A stretch of DNA of 10,556 nucleotides, taken from the NCBI GenBank assembly GCA_946531975.1, contig CAMNAY010000037.1, positions 1-10,556 on the forward strand, written 5' to 3'. Below are positions 1 to 6,502 of this stretch, one piece after another. Position 1 is the first letter of the stretch, and every line of letters begins with the position of its first letter. Origin of the DNA: an uncultured Ruminococcus sp. GTDB lineage: Bacteria > Bacillota > Clostridia > Oscillospirales > Ruminococcaceae. The notes under the pieces were generated by a model, which saw only the letters and a program-made list of their open reading frames with translations, did not search any database and was not told where the DNA came from. The translations under genes and the position numbers were made by a program.

Positions 1-510
1 AAGGATGCAGAAGCAGACCGCTTCCAGCGTGAGCAGGAGGCTGAGGCACAGAAGGCCGAGGCTGAGGCTGCGAAGTTCGCAAAGATGCAGGAAGCGGAAG
101 GTATCGCTGCGGTCGGTCAGGCAGAAGCAGACGCGATCCGTGCGAAGGGTCTTGCGGAAGCAGAAGGTATCAACGCGAAGGCAGAAGCAATGAAGAAGTA
201 CGGCGAGGCTGCTGTTCTCGAAATGTACTTCAAGGCACTGCCTGATGTGGTGCTGAATGCAGCAATGCCGCTGACGAAGGTTGACAAGATCACGATGTAC
301 GGTGAGGGTAACTCCAGCAAGCTGATCGGTGATATCATCGGATCGACGACGAAGATCACAGACGGTCTGACTGAGGCGACGGGCATTGATCTCCGCGCAC
401 TGCTGGCAGGATTCCTCGGCGGAAAGCTTGCAGACGGCAAGCAGGCGGCACCTGCGATTCCGCAGACTGACACCGCCGCAGATTCTTCTCTGACTGAGAT
501 TGACGAATAA
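1..510 (+). CDS. Flotillin / SPFH-family membrane scaffold protein, 3' part
   Basis: This is the last 169 codons of a gene that begins before the window; the frame is open from base 1 to the TAA at 508-510. The first 60 or so residues are an Ala/Glu/Lys-rich coiled coil with the repeated EAEGI and QAEADAI pattern typical of flotillins (FloT/YuaG, YqiK). It is followed by the conserved flotillin segment with LPDVVLNAA and VDKITMYGEGN (about residues 80-105), then a Gly/Ala-rich, acidic tail ending in EIDE. Flotillins are known as membrane-anchored oligomeric scaffolds of bacterial lipid microdomains; the N-terminal membrane anchor and SPFH domain would lie upstream, outside the window. The gene is followed 3 bases later by a strong hairpin and converges on the gene at 757-1818. 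Family assignment is firm; the exact subtype (FloT, YqiK or other) is inferred. Confidence 0.9.
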   Translation, partial: KDAEADRFQREQEAEAQKAEAEAAKFAKMQEAEGIAAVGQAEADAIRAKGLAEAEGINAKAEAMKKYGEAAVLEMYFKALPDVVLNAAMPLTKVDKITMYGEGNSSKLIGDIIGSTTKITDGLTEATGIDLRALLAGFLGGKLADGKQAAPAIPQTDTAADSSLTEIDE

Positions 511-513
511 CAA

Positions 514-553
514 AAAAGTCTCCGGATGAAACATTCCGGAGACTTTTCATTTG
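514..553 (+). terminator. Bidirectional rho-independent terminator after the flotillin gene
   Basis: A perfect 13-bp stem (514-526 with 535-547) encloses an 8-base loop, directly after the TAA at 508-510. On the + strand the right arm ends in TTTT followed by CATTT. On the - strand the stem is followed by six T residues, so the better U-tract faces transcripts arriving from the minus-strand operon. It probably serves both convergent units. Confidence 0.85.
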
Positions 554-570
554 TCGGCGGGCGCGGTGCC

Positions 571-615
571 GTGACGCTAAAGGGCGGGGAGCCCCCGCTG
601 GTGTGACGCTAAAGG
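571..615. repeat. 13-bp direct repeat flanking a small GC hairpin
   Basis: The sequence GTGACGCTAAAGG occurs exactly at 571-583 and again at 603-615. Between the copies lies a 6-bp GCGGGG/CCCCGC hairpin (584-589 with 593-598, 3-base loop). A looser echo, AAGGAGAC then CAG, follows the second copy at 612-623 and recurs at 637-650. The gap 511-756 between the convergent genes holds only this element and the two terminator-like hairpins; no gene was recognised. It may be a dispersed chromosomal repeat, but one copy in one window cannot show that. Confidence 0.5.
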
Positions 616-713
616 AGACACAGTCGCGCATCACCCAAGGAGACTCACAGCCGCCGCTCTCGCGTTACGCCAGCGCGGACAATAACTTTTTATTACGTTT
701 TTACAACAGATTA

Positions 714-741
714 GGGGAGGAAAACTCTTGTTTCCCTCCCC
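714..741 (-). terminator. Terminator-like hairpin after the sigma-linked membrane protein gene
   Basis: GGGGAGGAAA (714-723) pairs with TTTCCCTCCCC (731-741) with one bulged base and a loop of about 7. It lies 15 bases downstream of the minus-strand stop codon at 757-759. The following minus-strand bases (TAATCTGTTG) are only modestly T-rich, so termination may be weak, backed up by the hairpin at 514-547. Confidence 0.45.
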
Positions 742-756
742 CACGGATATTGTTCG

Positions 757-1818
757 TCACTGCTTCTTTGCCGCATCGCGGATGCGCTCGCGCAGATCCG
801 AAGGCAGCTCCGGCGTCTGCTCGCGGACAGCCTGCTCGGTCTGCTTCAGGGTCATGTGCCCAGCCTGCACGACCGCGCCGGTATTCGTCTGCATCGCTGT
901 CTCGCGGCGCTTCAGGTGAACGAGCCACATTCCCGCGCCGAGCAGCAGAACGGTGCCGATTCCACAGGATACCCACAGCATCGCATTGTTCCGGTCGTTC
1001 GATTGCAGGCCGCTGTCGAGTCCGCCGCCGACCGCGACCGGAGCCTCTGCACCGTCGGGAATCTCCCCGTCAGCGGACGCGCCGATCTCGAGTCCCGGCG
1101 TTCCGCCGACATCGTTCGGGTCAATCGCACCGATCGTAATGGTGTTGTCACGCTCTGCGCCGACATCCTCGCCCAGAATATAATCCTCCTGCGCGGCGCC
1201 GTTCCACTCCGGTACGCTATCCGCCGGCAGTCCGTCATAGATCTCCGGGTCGTAATCCGGCACAAACTCGCTGCTCTCGCTCTCCTCATCGCCGTTTGTC
1301 ATTGCGGTCGCATAGACAGGCTCGCCCTGCTCAAAGACCACTGCGCCGTCAAACTTCGCAAAGTAATCCATCATTTCCTTCAGTTCGCCGGAGGGCGCTT
1401 CGAGATTGCAGGATACGCGAATGCAGTTTTCCTTGTCATATACACCCCAGCTGTAAATATCCGGGACTTTCTTCTCCTCCCAGTAAGAATTCATCTTTTT
1501 CATGATCGTATGAAGTGTGTCATGCGAAAACTGCTGCTCTGCAAAGGTCACGCTGTCGGGATCTTCGAGCATGGCGCGGATCTCCGCCTTGCCCTGTTCG
1601 CCCTCCTCGCCCGGTACGATGCCGATGACGAGTTCATCTGTCTCGCCGGTCTCTGTCCAGACGCCGCAGACATAGGACGGGTAGCCGGTCATGCCCCAGT
1701 CCCGCACCATGACCTTGGGGTTGTGATAGATCTTCGCAGCGGAAGCCACGATTGCCGGAACACTCATTGCAGCGGCAAATACCGCCGCGCTCATTGTCAT
1801 AACAAAACGCTTTTTCAT
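757..1818 (-). CDS. Secreted-domain single-pass membrane protein coupled to an ECF sigma factor (putative signalling partner)
   Basis: Not a family I recognise. The 353-residue product begins with a clear signal peptide (residues 1-28, KKR then a hydrophobic Ala-rich stretch, likely cut near SAA). It has an extracytoplasmic domain of about 145 residues (30-175) with Cys51, Cys132 and Cys137, then an acidic, Gly/Asp/Pro-rich linker (175-275) that looks disordered. One transmembrane segment (about 279-300) is followed by the stop-transfer HLKRRE and a 50-residue cytoplasmic tail with a charged C-terminal helix (LRERIRDAAKKQ). Its ATG overlaps the sigma gene's TGA in an ATGA, with AAGGAG 8 bases ahead, so the two are co-translated. 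By position it should be the sigma factor's regulator or sensor. However, classical anti-sigma factors put the sigma-binding domain N-terminally in the cytoplasm, and no HxxxCxxC zinc motif is present. That role is inference. Confidence 0.85.
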   Translation of the reverse strand: MKKRFVMTMSAAVFAAAMSVPAIVASAAKIYHNPKVMVRDWGMTGYPSYVCGVWTETGETDELVIGIVPGEEGEQGKAEIRAMLEDPDSVTFAEQQFSHDTLHTIMKKMNSYWEEKKVPDIYSWGVYDKENCIRVSCNLEAPSGELKEMMDYFAKFDGAVVFEQGEPVYATAMTNGDEESESSEFVPDYDPEIYDGLPADSVPEWNGAAQEDYILGEDVGAERDNTITIGAIDPNDVGGTPGLEIGASADGEIPDGAEAPVAVGGGLDSGLQSNDRNNAMLWVSCGIGTVLLLGAGMWLVHLKRRETAMQTNTGAVVQAGHMTLKQTEQAVREQTPELPSDLRERIRDAAKKQ

Positions 1819-2336
1819 GATGATTCTCCTTCCTCCAGTGCCGCACGCAGCTTTTTCAGTGCCCGCCGGTAGCAGCGGTACACCGCCGGAAGCGAGCGGC
1901 TTGTCAGATGTGCGATCTCCTGAAAGGTCAGCTCTGCGTTGATATGCAGACTGACGGTCTCACGCTCCTGTGCATCAAGTGCCGACATTGCCGCATCCAG
2001 TGCGGTGTGCATCAGCACCCGTCCTGCGGTGTCATCCGGATCACGAAGCGTATCAGGCAGTTCCTCATGCACCGGCTGACGCAGGGCGTCCAGCGCGAGA
2101 TTGTGTACCATTCGGAAGATCCACGCACGGGGATTCCGCACGGAATCGTCAGGCGGTGTGAGAAACAGCTTGAGAAACAGGTCTTGCGTCAGGTCTTCCG
2201 CCTGTTCACGGTTCTGCGTGATGCGGTAGGCAATGACGTAGACGGGCTTTGCGAGCTGCGCATAGAGCGTATTGAATGCGGCATCATCACCGCTGCGCAT
2301 TTTCGCGAGCAGCTGCCGCAGGTCAGTCTGTTTCAC
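1815..2336 (-). CDS. ECF-type RNA polymerase sigma factor
   Basis: A 173-residue sigma-70 family protein with the two-domain ECF layout. Region 2 spans about residues 17-88, with FNTLYAQLAKPVYVIAYRIT, the AEDLTQDLFLKLF helix and the NPRAWIFRMVHNLALDALR DNA-melting segment. A short linker follows, then region 4 at about 115-167, with LDAQERETVSLHI and the helix-turn-helix LTFQEIAHLTSRSLPAVYRCYRRALKKL. It would direct RNA polymerase to a small regulon, usually in response to an envelope or stress signal. The start is set by the ribosome binding site: AAGGAGG at 2345-2351 overlaps the GTG at 2343-2345, so that codon cannot be used. The GTG at 2334-2336, 8 bases further on, has ideal spacing. It overlaps the next gene by 4 bases. 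Family is certain; subgroup and signal are unknown. Confidence 0.93.
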   Translation of the reverse strand: MKQTDLRQLLAKMRSGDDAAFNTLYAQLAKPVYVIAYRITQNREQAEDLTQDLFLKLFLTPPDDSVRNPRAWIFRMVHNLALDALRQPVHEELPDTLRDPDDTAGRVLMHTALDAAMSALDAQERETVSLHINAELTFQEIAHLTSRSLPAVYRCYRRALKKLRAALEEGESS

Positions 2337-2344
2337 GGCTGTCA

Positions 2345-2351
2345 CCTCCTT
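2345..2351 (-). promoter_or_regulatory. Shine-Dalgarno deciding the sigma factor start
   Basis: AAGGAGG on the minus strand lies 8 bases before the GTG at 2334-2336 and overlaps the upstream in-frame GTG at 2343-2345. The longer reading, with three extra residues, is therefore unlikely. Confidence 0.8.
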
Positions 2352-2356
2352 CGTTT

Positions 2357-2368
2357 CAGAACGTTCTG
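2357..2368. promoter_or_regulatory. 12-bp perfect palindrome upstream of the sigma gene (candidate operator)
   Basis: CAGAACGTTCTG is a perfect 12-bp dyad about 5 bases upstream of the Shine-Dalgarno of the sigma operon, in its leader or promoter region. No clear SigA promoter is visible here. A CGTC motif about 10 bases further upstream (minus strand, 2375-2378) resembles the -10 of some ECF promoters, so autoregulation is possible but unproven. Confidence 0.35.
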
Positions 2369-2420
2369 TCTCTATGACGATTGTGCGGGCGTTTTTTTTC
2401 GCCGGAAGAAAAATAATTTG

Positions 2421-2452
2421 AAAAAAAGCTGCTGTTTTTTAACAGCAGCTTT
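2421..2452 (-). terminator. Rho-independent terminator of the citrate synthase gene
   Basis: A perfect 12-bp stem (2425-2436 with 2441-2452) with a 4-base loop is followed on the minus strand by seven T residues in all. It lies about 70 bases after the citrate synthase stop at 2521-2523 and separates that gene from the sigma operon. Confidence 0.85.
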
Positions 2453-2520
2453 CTTTGAGGCGGGCTCTCGGTGAGGATGCTATTCACCGCTGCGATCAGC
2501 GGCGGCTCCCAGCCCTTTCG

Positions 2521-3903
2521 TTAATCGGCAGCGGGCACTGCCCGCTCGGCAATGGGACGATAGGTCTCCCATGTTTTGACGGCGCGGTATGCCGGCCGGA
2601 TAATCTTGCTTGCACCAAGCAGCTCCTCAAGACGGTGCGCCGACCAGCCCGCAATGCGCGCTACTGCAAAAATCGGCGTGAACAGCTCGTTCGGCAGATT
2701 CAGCATCCGGTATACCAGTCCGGAATAAAAGTCTACATTCGCACAGACACCCTTATAGATGCGGCGTTCCTCCGCAATGATCTGCGGCGCAAGACGCTCA
2801 ACCATCGCATACAGCGCGTATTCCTTCGATCTGCCCTTTTCCTCGGCAAGCTCCTCGACAAAGCCGCGCAGAACCGTCGCTCTTGGGTCGCTGTGAGAGT
2901 AAACCGCGTGTCCCATGCCGTAAATCAGACCGGCACGGTCAAAGGCATCCTTATGCAGCAGCCGGCGGAGATAATTGCCGACCTCCTCCTCATCGGTCCA
3001 GTCACGGACGCGCTCCTTCATATCATCAAACATCTGCACGACCTTGATGTTGGCGCCGCCGTGCTTGGGTCCCTTCAGAGAGCCGAGCGCCGCTGCCATC
3101 GTCGAATAGGTATCAGTACCGGAGGAGGACACCACATGCACGGTGAACGTGGAGTTGTTGCCGCCGCCGTGCTCCGCATGCAGAACAAGCGCAAGATCGA
3201 GAATCTTCGCTTCGAGATGCGTATATTTCTGATCGGCACGGAGCAGGCTCAGCAGATTCTCTGCTGCCGAGAGCTTCGGGTCAGGCTGATGCAGAAAGAG
3301 ACTCTGGTCATTCTTATAATAGCGGTATGCCTGATAGCCGTAGACCGCGATCGACGGGAACTGCGCGATCAGCTGCACGCACTGCCGCAGGACATTCGCG
3401 ATCGAGGTATCGTTGGGGTTGTGGTCATAGGAATACAGTGCCAGCACGCTCTTTGCCAGCGTGTTCATCATATCCTCGCTGGGCGATTTCATGATGACGT
3501 CGCGGGTGAAGGAGGGCGGCAGTGTCCGGCAGCTCCGGAGCAATGTGCTGAATTCCTCAAGCTGGTCGGCGGTCGGAAGCTGACCGAACAGCAGCAGATA
3601 CACAGTCTCCTCATAGCCGAATCTGTCCTCGGAGATGAAGCCGTTGACGAGATCCTCGATGTGATAACCGCGGAACAGAAGCTGACCGTCTCCGAGCTGC
3701 GTCTCGCCGTTGACCTCCGTGCCGGGGATAATCTGGCTGACATTGGTCAGACCGGCACAGACGCCCTTGCCGTTGATATCGCGCAGACCGCGCTTGACAT
3801 CATACTTCGTATACAGCTCCGGGTCGATCTGATAATTCTGACGGCAGAGTGCAGAAAGCTCCTCAATCTTTGTCTGTGTCGTAAAGCGATTCCATTCTCC
3901 CAT
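2521..3903 (-). CDS. gltA: Citrate synthase (citrate/2-methylcitrate synthase family)
   Basis: A 460-residue enzyme condensing acetyl-CoA and oxaloacetate to citrate, the first step of the oxidative branch that supplies 2-oxoglutarate and glutamate in anaerobic Clostridia. The catalytic triad is intact: His281 in GPKHGGAN, His332 in GMGHAVYSHSDPR, and Asp391 in ANVDFYSG. His245 in LHAEHGGGN matches the conserved substrate-binding histidine, and Arg341 follows SDP. Residues 1-45 precede the conserved LTNVSQI and GDGQLLFRGYHIEDL segment, and the whole is longer than the 370- to 430-residue bacterial enzymes, as in many Clostridia. The ATG has AAAGGAG 8 bases upstream. It has its own promoter (4046-4074), a structured leader and its own terminator, so it looks monocistronic. 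No aconitase or isocitrate dehydrogenase lies beside it. A 2-methylcitrate synthase role cannot be excluded from sequence alone. Confidence 0.96.
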   Translation of the reverse strand: MGEWNRFTTQTKIEELSALCRQNYQIDPELYTKYDVKRGLRDINGKGVCAGLTNVSQIIPGTEVNGETQLGDGQLLFRGYHIEDLVNGFISEDRFGYEETVYLLLFGQLPTADQLEEFSTLLRSCRTLPPSFTRDVIMKSPSEDMMNTLAKSVLALYSYDHNPNDTSIANVLRQCVQLIAQFPSIAVYGYQAYRYYKNDQSLFLHQPDPKLSAAENLLSLLRADQKYTHLEAKILDLALVLHAEHGGGNNSTFTVHVVSSSGTDTYSTMAAALGSLKGPKHGGANIKVVQMFDDMKERVRDWTDEEEVGNYLRRLLHKDAFDRAGLIYGMGHAVYSHSDPRATVLRGFVEELAEEKGRSKEYALYAMVERLAPQIIAEERRIYKGVCANVDFYSGLVYRMLNLPNELFTPIFAVARIAGWSAHRLEELLGASKIIRPAYRAVKTWETYRPIAERAVPAAD

Positions 3904-3944
3904 GATCGCAGCTCCTTTCCGTTTTTTGAATGATGATTACAGAT

Positions 3945-4009
3945 GCAGCGGCTCAGGGGAACCGCTGCGGGGTATAGCACACGGCAGGTGCAGCCTGTGT
4001 ACCTGCCGT
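3945..4009 (-). promoter_or_regulatory. Structured 5' leader of citrate synthase (two stable hairpins)
   Basis: Between the promoter and the start codon the transcript would carry two hairpins. The first (4001-4009 with 3981-3989) is a perfect 9-bp stem, extendable to about 12 bp with a G-U pair. The second is GCAGCGG/CCGCTGC (3945-3951 with 3962-3968). Neither is followed by a T-run, so simple attenuation is not evident. Stabilising structures or an unrecognised regulatory leader are both possible. I could not match it to a known riboswitch. Confidence 0.45.
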
Positions 4010-4027
4010 ATATCTTCCGACAATTTT

Positions 4028-4048
4028 ACTGTTCTGTATAAAAACAGT
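4028..4048. promoter_or_regulatory. Inverted repeat overlapping the citrate synthase -10 and start site
   Basis: ACTGTT (4028-4033) and AACAGT (4043-4048) form a 6-bp dyad with 9 bases between. It overlaps the -10 box and the expected transcription start, where a repressor would act. The regulator is unknown. Confidence 0.35.
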
Positions 4049-4074
4049 ATAGCATATTTTGATGAACTTGTCAA
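4046..4074 (-). promoter_or_regulatory. SigA-type promoter for citrate synthase
   Basis: On the minus strand TTGACA (4069-4074) and TATACT (4046-4051) are separated by 17 bases, and TGC just before the -10 makes it an extended -10. The -35 is a perfect match and contains the TGA stop codon of the preceding SGNH gene. The predicted start near 4039 gives a leader of about 135 nt. Confidence 0.88.
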
Positions 4075-5183
4075 GACGATTTTCCTTCGGATGCTGTCGG
4101 ATTCTCCGCCGGCACGAATCCGCAGATGCCCGCGCCGGTGATGAAAAATGCGCCGTCCACGGGTCTGAGCGTGACGGTATGGGTCTCCGGCTCCTGCGCG
4201 GTGAATACGGTGCAGTGGAAGATATTGCCCCAGCCGTAAATGGAGTTTCCGTGCAGAATCGGCTGCTTCATAGGTTTCCCGTCAAGCAGGATCTCGCAGT
4301 CGCCGTATTCGGGCAGCGAGTGAATCTCATAATAGAGGACGAGTGATTCCGCGGTCAGCGTCAGCGTCCAGTCGCCGGTCTCCGGATGAATCCGGAAGGC
4401 GTGCGGGAATGCCCAGTTGTCCTTCCTGACGATCGGGCTGTCGGTCTGCACCCCCGGCAGCATTTCCGGCGTGAAATACCGCATTTTGAGGAAGGGTGCG
4501 CCGAGCCACGGTGCAGGGATCGGCAGATCGGCAGGCTCCTCTGCTTTTTTCGCTTCATCAAGCAGATGCAGCACACAGTCTGCAAGCAGGCGGTGACCGT
4601 CGGGATTGGGGTGGCTTTCCTCATCGGCATAGTCGGTCCAGCGGAGTGTCCCCTCCTCCAGCACCGGATCCAGCCCTTTGCGCAGCACGATGGCAGGCAG
4701 ACCGTAGTAATCCGCAATCGGCGCCATGTAGGTCTCGCAGCTGTAACCGGACATATTCCGCAGCACGACAATGCAGACAGCCGGTGCGGGATCGGCAGTG
4801 ACAAGCTTGCGCAGCAGGCTCTCGAAGGCATGTACGCTCGGACGGAGCGTTGTCTCATTGATCGCGAACTCCACAAATACAAGATCCGGCTTTTTCGCAA
4901 GAATGAAATCATCACAGAGCAGCGTCCCGACCATGCAGTTCATGCCGGGTGCCGCACAGATCCATTCCTCGACTTCCGTGCCCTGCTCCTCCAGCGCCTG
5001 CTTCACCAGCACCGGATACGGTTCCTTGTAGACATCGCCGTTCGCATAGCCCTGCGTGACAGAGCCGCCGATAAAAGCAAGCGTGAGCTTCTTTTTTTGC
5101 AGGATCTGCTGCCAGTCATAGCGCCAGCCGGTACCGCACAGCGCCTGCTCAGCGATCCGCTTTCGGATCATTTCGGATATCAT
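4071..5183 (-). CDS. SGNH/GDSL-family hydrolase (probable carbohydrate or acyl esterase)
   Basis: A 370-residue protein with an N-terminal SGNH hydrolase fold (about residues 32-210). Block I is FIGGSVTQGY with nucleophile Ser41, block II has Gly80 in APGMN, block III is VEFAINE with Asn109, and block V is HPNPDGH with His191. The usual DxxH catalytic aspartate position is Glu188, with Asp187 next to it. Residues 225-360 form a second, beta-rich region with LVLYYEIHSLPEYGDCEILLDGK, resembling a carbohydrate-binding or jelly-roll module. No signal peptide is present, so it should act in the cytoplasm, perhaps deacylating imported oligosaccharides; the substrate is inferred. The ATG at 5183 has AAGGGG 11 bases upstream; Met5 (5171) is an alternative start. 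The gene lies 92 bases downstream of the LysR gene. Its stop codon lies in the citrate synthase -35. Confidence 0.88.
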   Translation of the reverse strand: MISEMIRKRIAEQALCGTGWRYDWQQILQKKKLTLAFIGGSVTQGYANGDVYKEPYPVLVKQALEEQGTEVEEWICAAPGMNCMVGTLLCDDFILAKKPDLVFVEFAINETTLRPSVHAFESLLRKLVTADPAPAVCIVVLRNMSGYSCETYMAPIADYYGLPAIVLRKGLDPVLEEGTLRWTDYADEESHPNPDGHRLLADCVLHLLDEAKKAEEPADLPIPAPWLGAPFLKMRYFTPEMLPGVQTDSPIVRKDNWAFPHAFRIHPETGDWTLTLTAESLVLYYEIHSLPEYGDCEILLDGKPMKQPILHGNSIYGWGNIFHCTVFTAQEPETHTVTLRPVDGAFFITGAGICGFVPAENPTASEGKSS

Positions 5184-5217
5184 AACCTTTCAAACCCCTT
5201 TTTTGTATTTGACGAAG

Positions 5218-5255
5218 GGATCAGGAGCGGAAGGACCCGCGCTCTGCCTGATGCC
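5218..5255. other. Hairpin between the LysR and SGNH genes
   Basis: GG-ATCAGG-AGCG pairs with CGCT-CCTGAT-CC, with a 3-base and a 1-base bulge (5218-5229 with 5240-5255). It lies 21 bases past the LysR stop on the minus strand but lacks a T-run there, so it is at best a weak terminator. It may be a processing or stability element between two co-transcribed genes. Confidence 0.35.
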
Positions 5256-5275
5256 TTCTTTTCTCTGATATGGAA

Positions 5276-6274
5276 TTACACGGATTCGCTCATATAGGAT
5301 GCAGCGCCCTGTCCCATGCGCCATGTGCCGACATCGACGAGCTGCCGCAGCAGCAGCGCATAGGCAGAAGCGGCTTTGGGCAGATAGGCGTTCTTGCGCG
5401 AGATGAGCGAGATCGGATTGACCGCAACTTCATCGGGCAGCGGATAGTAATTCGGATGCAGACGGAAGTTTCCGTAGTAGACAAGAGAGTCCGGCAGCAG
5501 TGCGATGCCCATATTGGCGCAGACAAAGGAGAACACGGTCTCGATCGTCCGGACGCTGTAAGCGATCTGCGGGGTGAAGCCGCACGCCTGACAGACCGCA
5601 TTGAGTGTTCCGCGGTCATATTCGCCTGCGTTCGCCGCGACGAACTGTTCATCGGCAATGAGCGAGAGATCAAGCGGCTGCTGGCGGAGAAAGTTGATGC
5701 TCGCCCCTGTGATATCGGCGGCAGTGAGCGGCGTCGGAAGCTTTGCCGTCAGCGGATTGGCAGGTGCTGCGGCGAGATAGAGCCGCTCCTCCGCAAGCGT
5801 CTCGACATGAAACTGCTTTGCATCGAAATCGCCGGAGCCGATCGCGAAATCCAGCTCACCGGCAGTGAGCATATCGCGCAGCTCCTTCATTTCCGCCTCC
5901 TGAATGATGAGGTGGATTTTCGGATACTTGGCATGGAACGCCGCGATGCTTCTTGCGAGCAGGCAGCGGACGCGGAAGGAGGACGCACCGATCCGCACGG
6001 AGCCTGCCTCCAGCCCCATGAGATCTGCAAGCGAATTGTTCATGGTTTCTTCCATGGCAAGAAGCTTGCGCGCCCAGTCGGCATAAAGTCTTCCCGCATC
6101 GGTCAGGCAGAGCGGCGTGACCGAGCGGTCAAAGAGCTGCACGCCGAGCTGCTTTTCGATGCTGTGGATGTACTGGCTCAGCGAAGGCTGCGTGACATAG
6201 AGCTTTTCCGCTGCCTTTGAGATGCTTCTGCATTCTGCGACTGCCAGCACATAGGTTAGCTGCTGCGTCGTCAT
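5276..6274 (-). CDS. LysR-family transcriptional regulator
   Basis: A 332-residue LTTR. Residues 2-60 are the winged helix-turn-helix, with the standard LTYVLAVAECRSISKAAEKL, VTQPSLSQYI and LGVQLFDRS landmarks. The linker helix runs to about 88, and the effector-binding domain covers about 90-315, with GSVRIGASS and ELDFAIG near its start. The family binds DNA as a tetramer and responds to a small ligand; the ligand cannot be read from sequence. The ATG has AAAGGAG 8 bases upstream. It is followed on the same strand by the SGNH hydrolase and then citrate synthase, which are the nearest possible targets. A CcpC-like role in controlling citrate synthase is conceivable, but no ATAA-N7-TTAT box is seen at that promoter. 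The C-terminal 20 residues extend past the usual domain end. Confidence 0.93.
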   Translation of the reverse strand: MTTQQLTYVLAVAECRSISKAAEKLYVTQPSLSQYIHSIEKQLGVQLFDRSVTPLCLTDAGRLYADWARKLLAMEETMNNSLADLMGLEAGSVRIGASSFRVRCLLARSIAAFHAKYPKIHLIIQEAEMKELRDMLTAGELDFAIGSGDFDAKQFHVETLAEERLYLAAAPANPLTAKLPTPLTAADITGASINFLRQQPLDLSLIADEQFVAANAGEYDRGTLNAVCQACGFTPQIAYSVRTIETVFSFVCANMGIALLPDSLVYYGNFRLHPNYYPLPDEVAVNPISLISRKNAYLPKAASAYALLLRQLVDVGTWRMGQGAASYMSESV

Positions 6275-6322
6275 TTGCTGCTCCTTTCCGCACAGGAGCG
6301 CTGCCCGCGGCGCAGCGACGCT

Positions 6323-6338
6323 TGCATGTTCATATGCA
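6323..6338. promoter_or_regulatory. Palindrome upstream of the LysR gene (candidate autoregulatory site)
   Basis: TGCAT (6323-6327) and ATGCA (6334-6338) form a dyad with a 6-base centre, about 50 bases upstream of the LysR start. LysR regulators often bind an AT-rich dyad near their own promoter. The exact T-N11-A form is not met, so this is tentative. Confidence 0.3.
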
Positions 6339-6431
6339 TTTGATTACCCCTTTACATAAAAAACCGAAATCAGAAAAATGCGCGGAGCGGACCGGCGCGT
6401 GCATGACGGAAACCGGATTCCCGCCCTGCAA

Positions 6432-6492
6432 AGCTTCAGCCTGAAAGCAGAATGCTCTCAGGCTGACCGTGCTGTAAAGCTGTTTTTTCTTT
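6432..6492 (+). terminator. Strong hairpin with T-tract, oriented to the + strand
   Basis: A 13-bp stem with one mismatch (6437-6449 with 6453-6465, 3-base loop) is extended by AGCTT/AAGCT (6432-6436 with 6477-6481). On the + strand it is followed by GTTTTTTCTTTT. On the minus strand, downstream of the Cys4 gene that ends at 6503, the stem is followed only by AAGCTTTG. It could still end the Cys4 transcript, but its best U-tract faces a + strand transcript for which no gene is seen. Confidence 0.55.
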
Positions 6493-6502
6493 TCCCCTTA
6501 TT

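Noticed and set aside
603..1139. 178-codon + strand frame running from the convergent gap into the membrane protein gene
   Set aside because: Composition is Arg/Ser/Pro-rich shadow type. The minus strand carries a signal peptide protein with a coupled start.
2455..3933. 492-codon open frame on the + strand opposite citrate synthase
   Set aside because: The minus strand encodes an intact citrate synthase with all catalytic residues and a good ribosome binding site. The opposing frame is a GC-codon shadow with no recognisable motif.
5270..6220. 316-codon + strand frame opposite the LysR gene
   Set aside because: A shadow of a canonical LysR gene; no motif and no ribosome binding site.
5276..6274. 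LysR regulator as a CcpC orthologue controlling citrate synthase
   Set aside because: It is close to citrate synthase, but no ATAA-N7-TTAT box was found at that promoter and the effector domain gives no specific clue. Kept only as a possibility.
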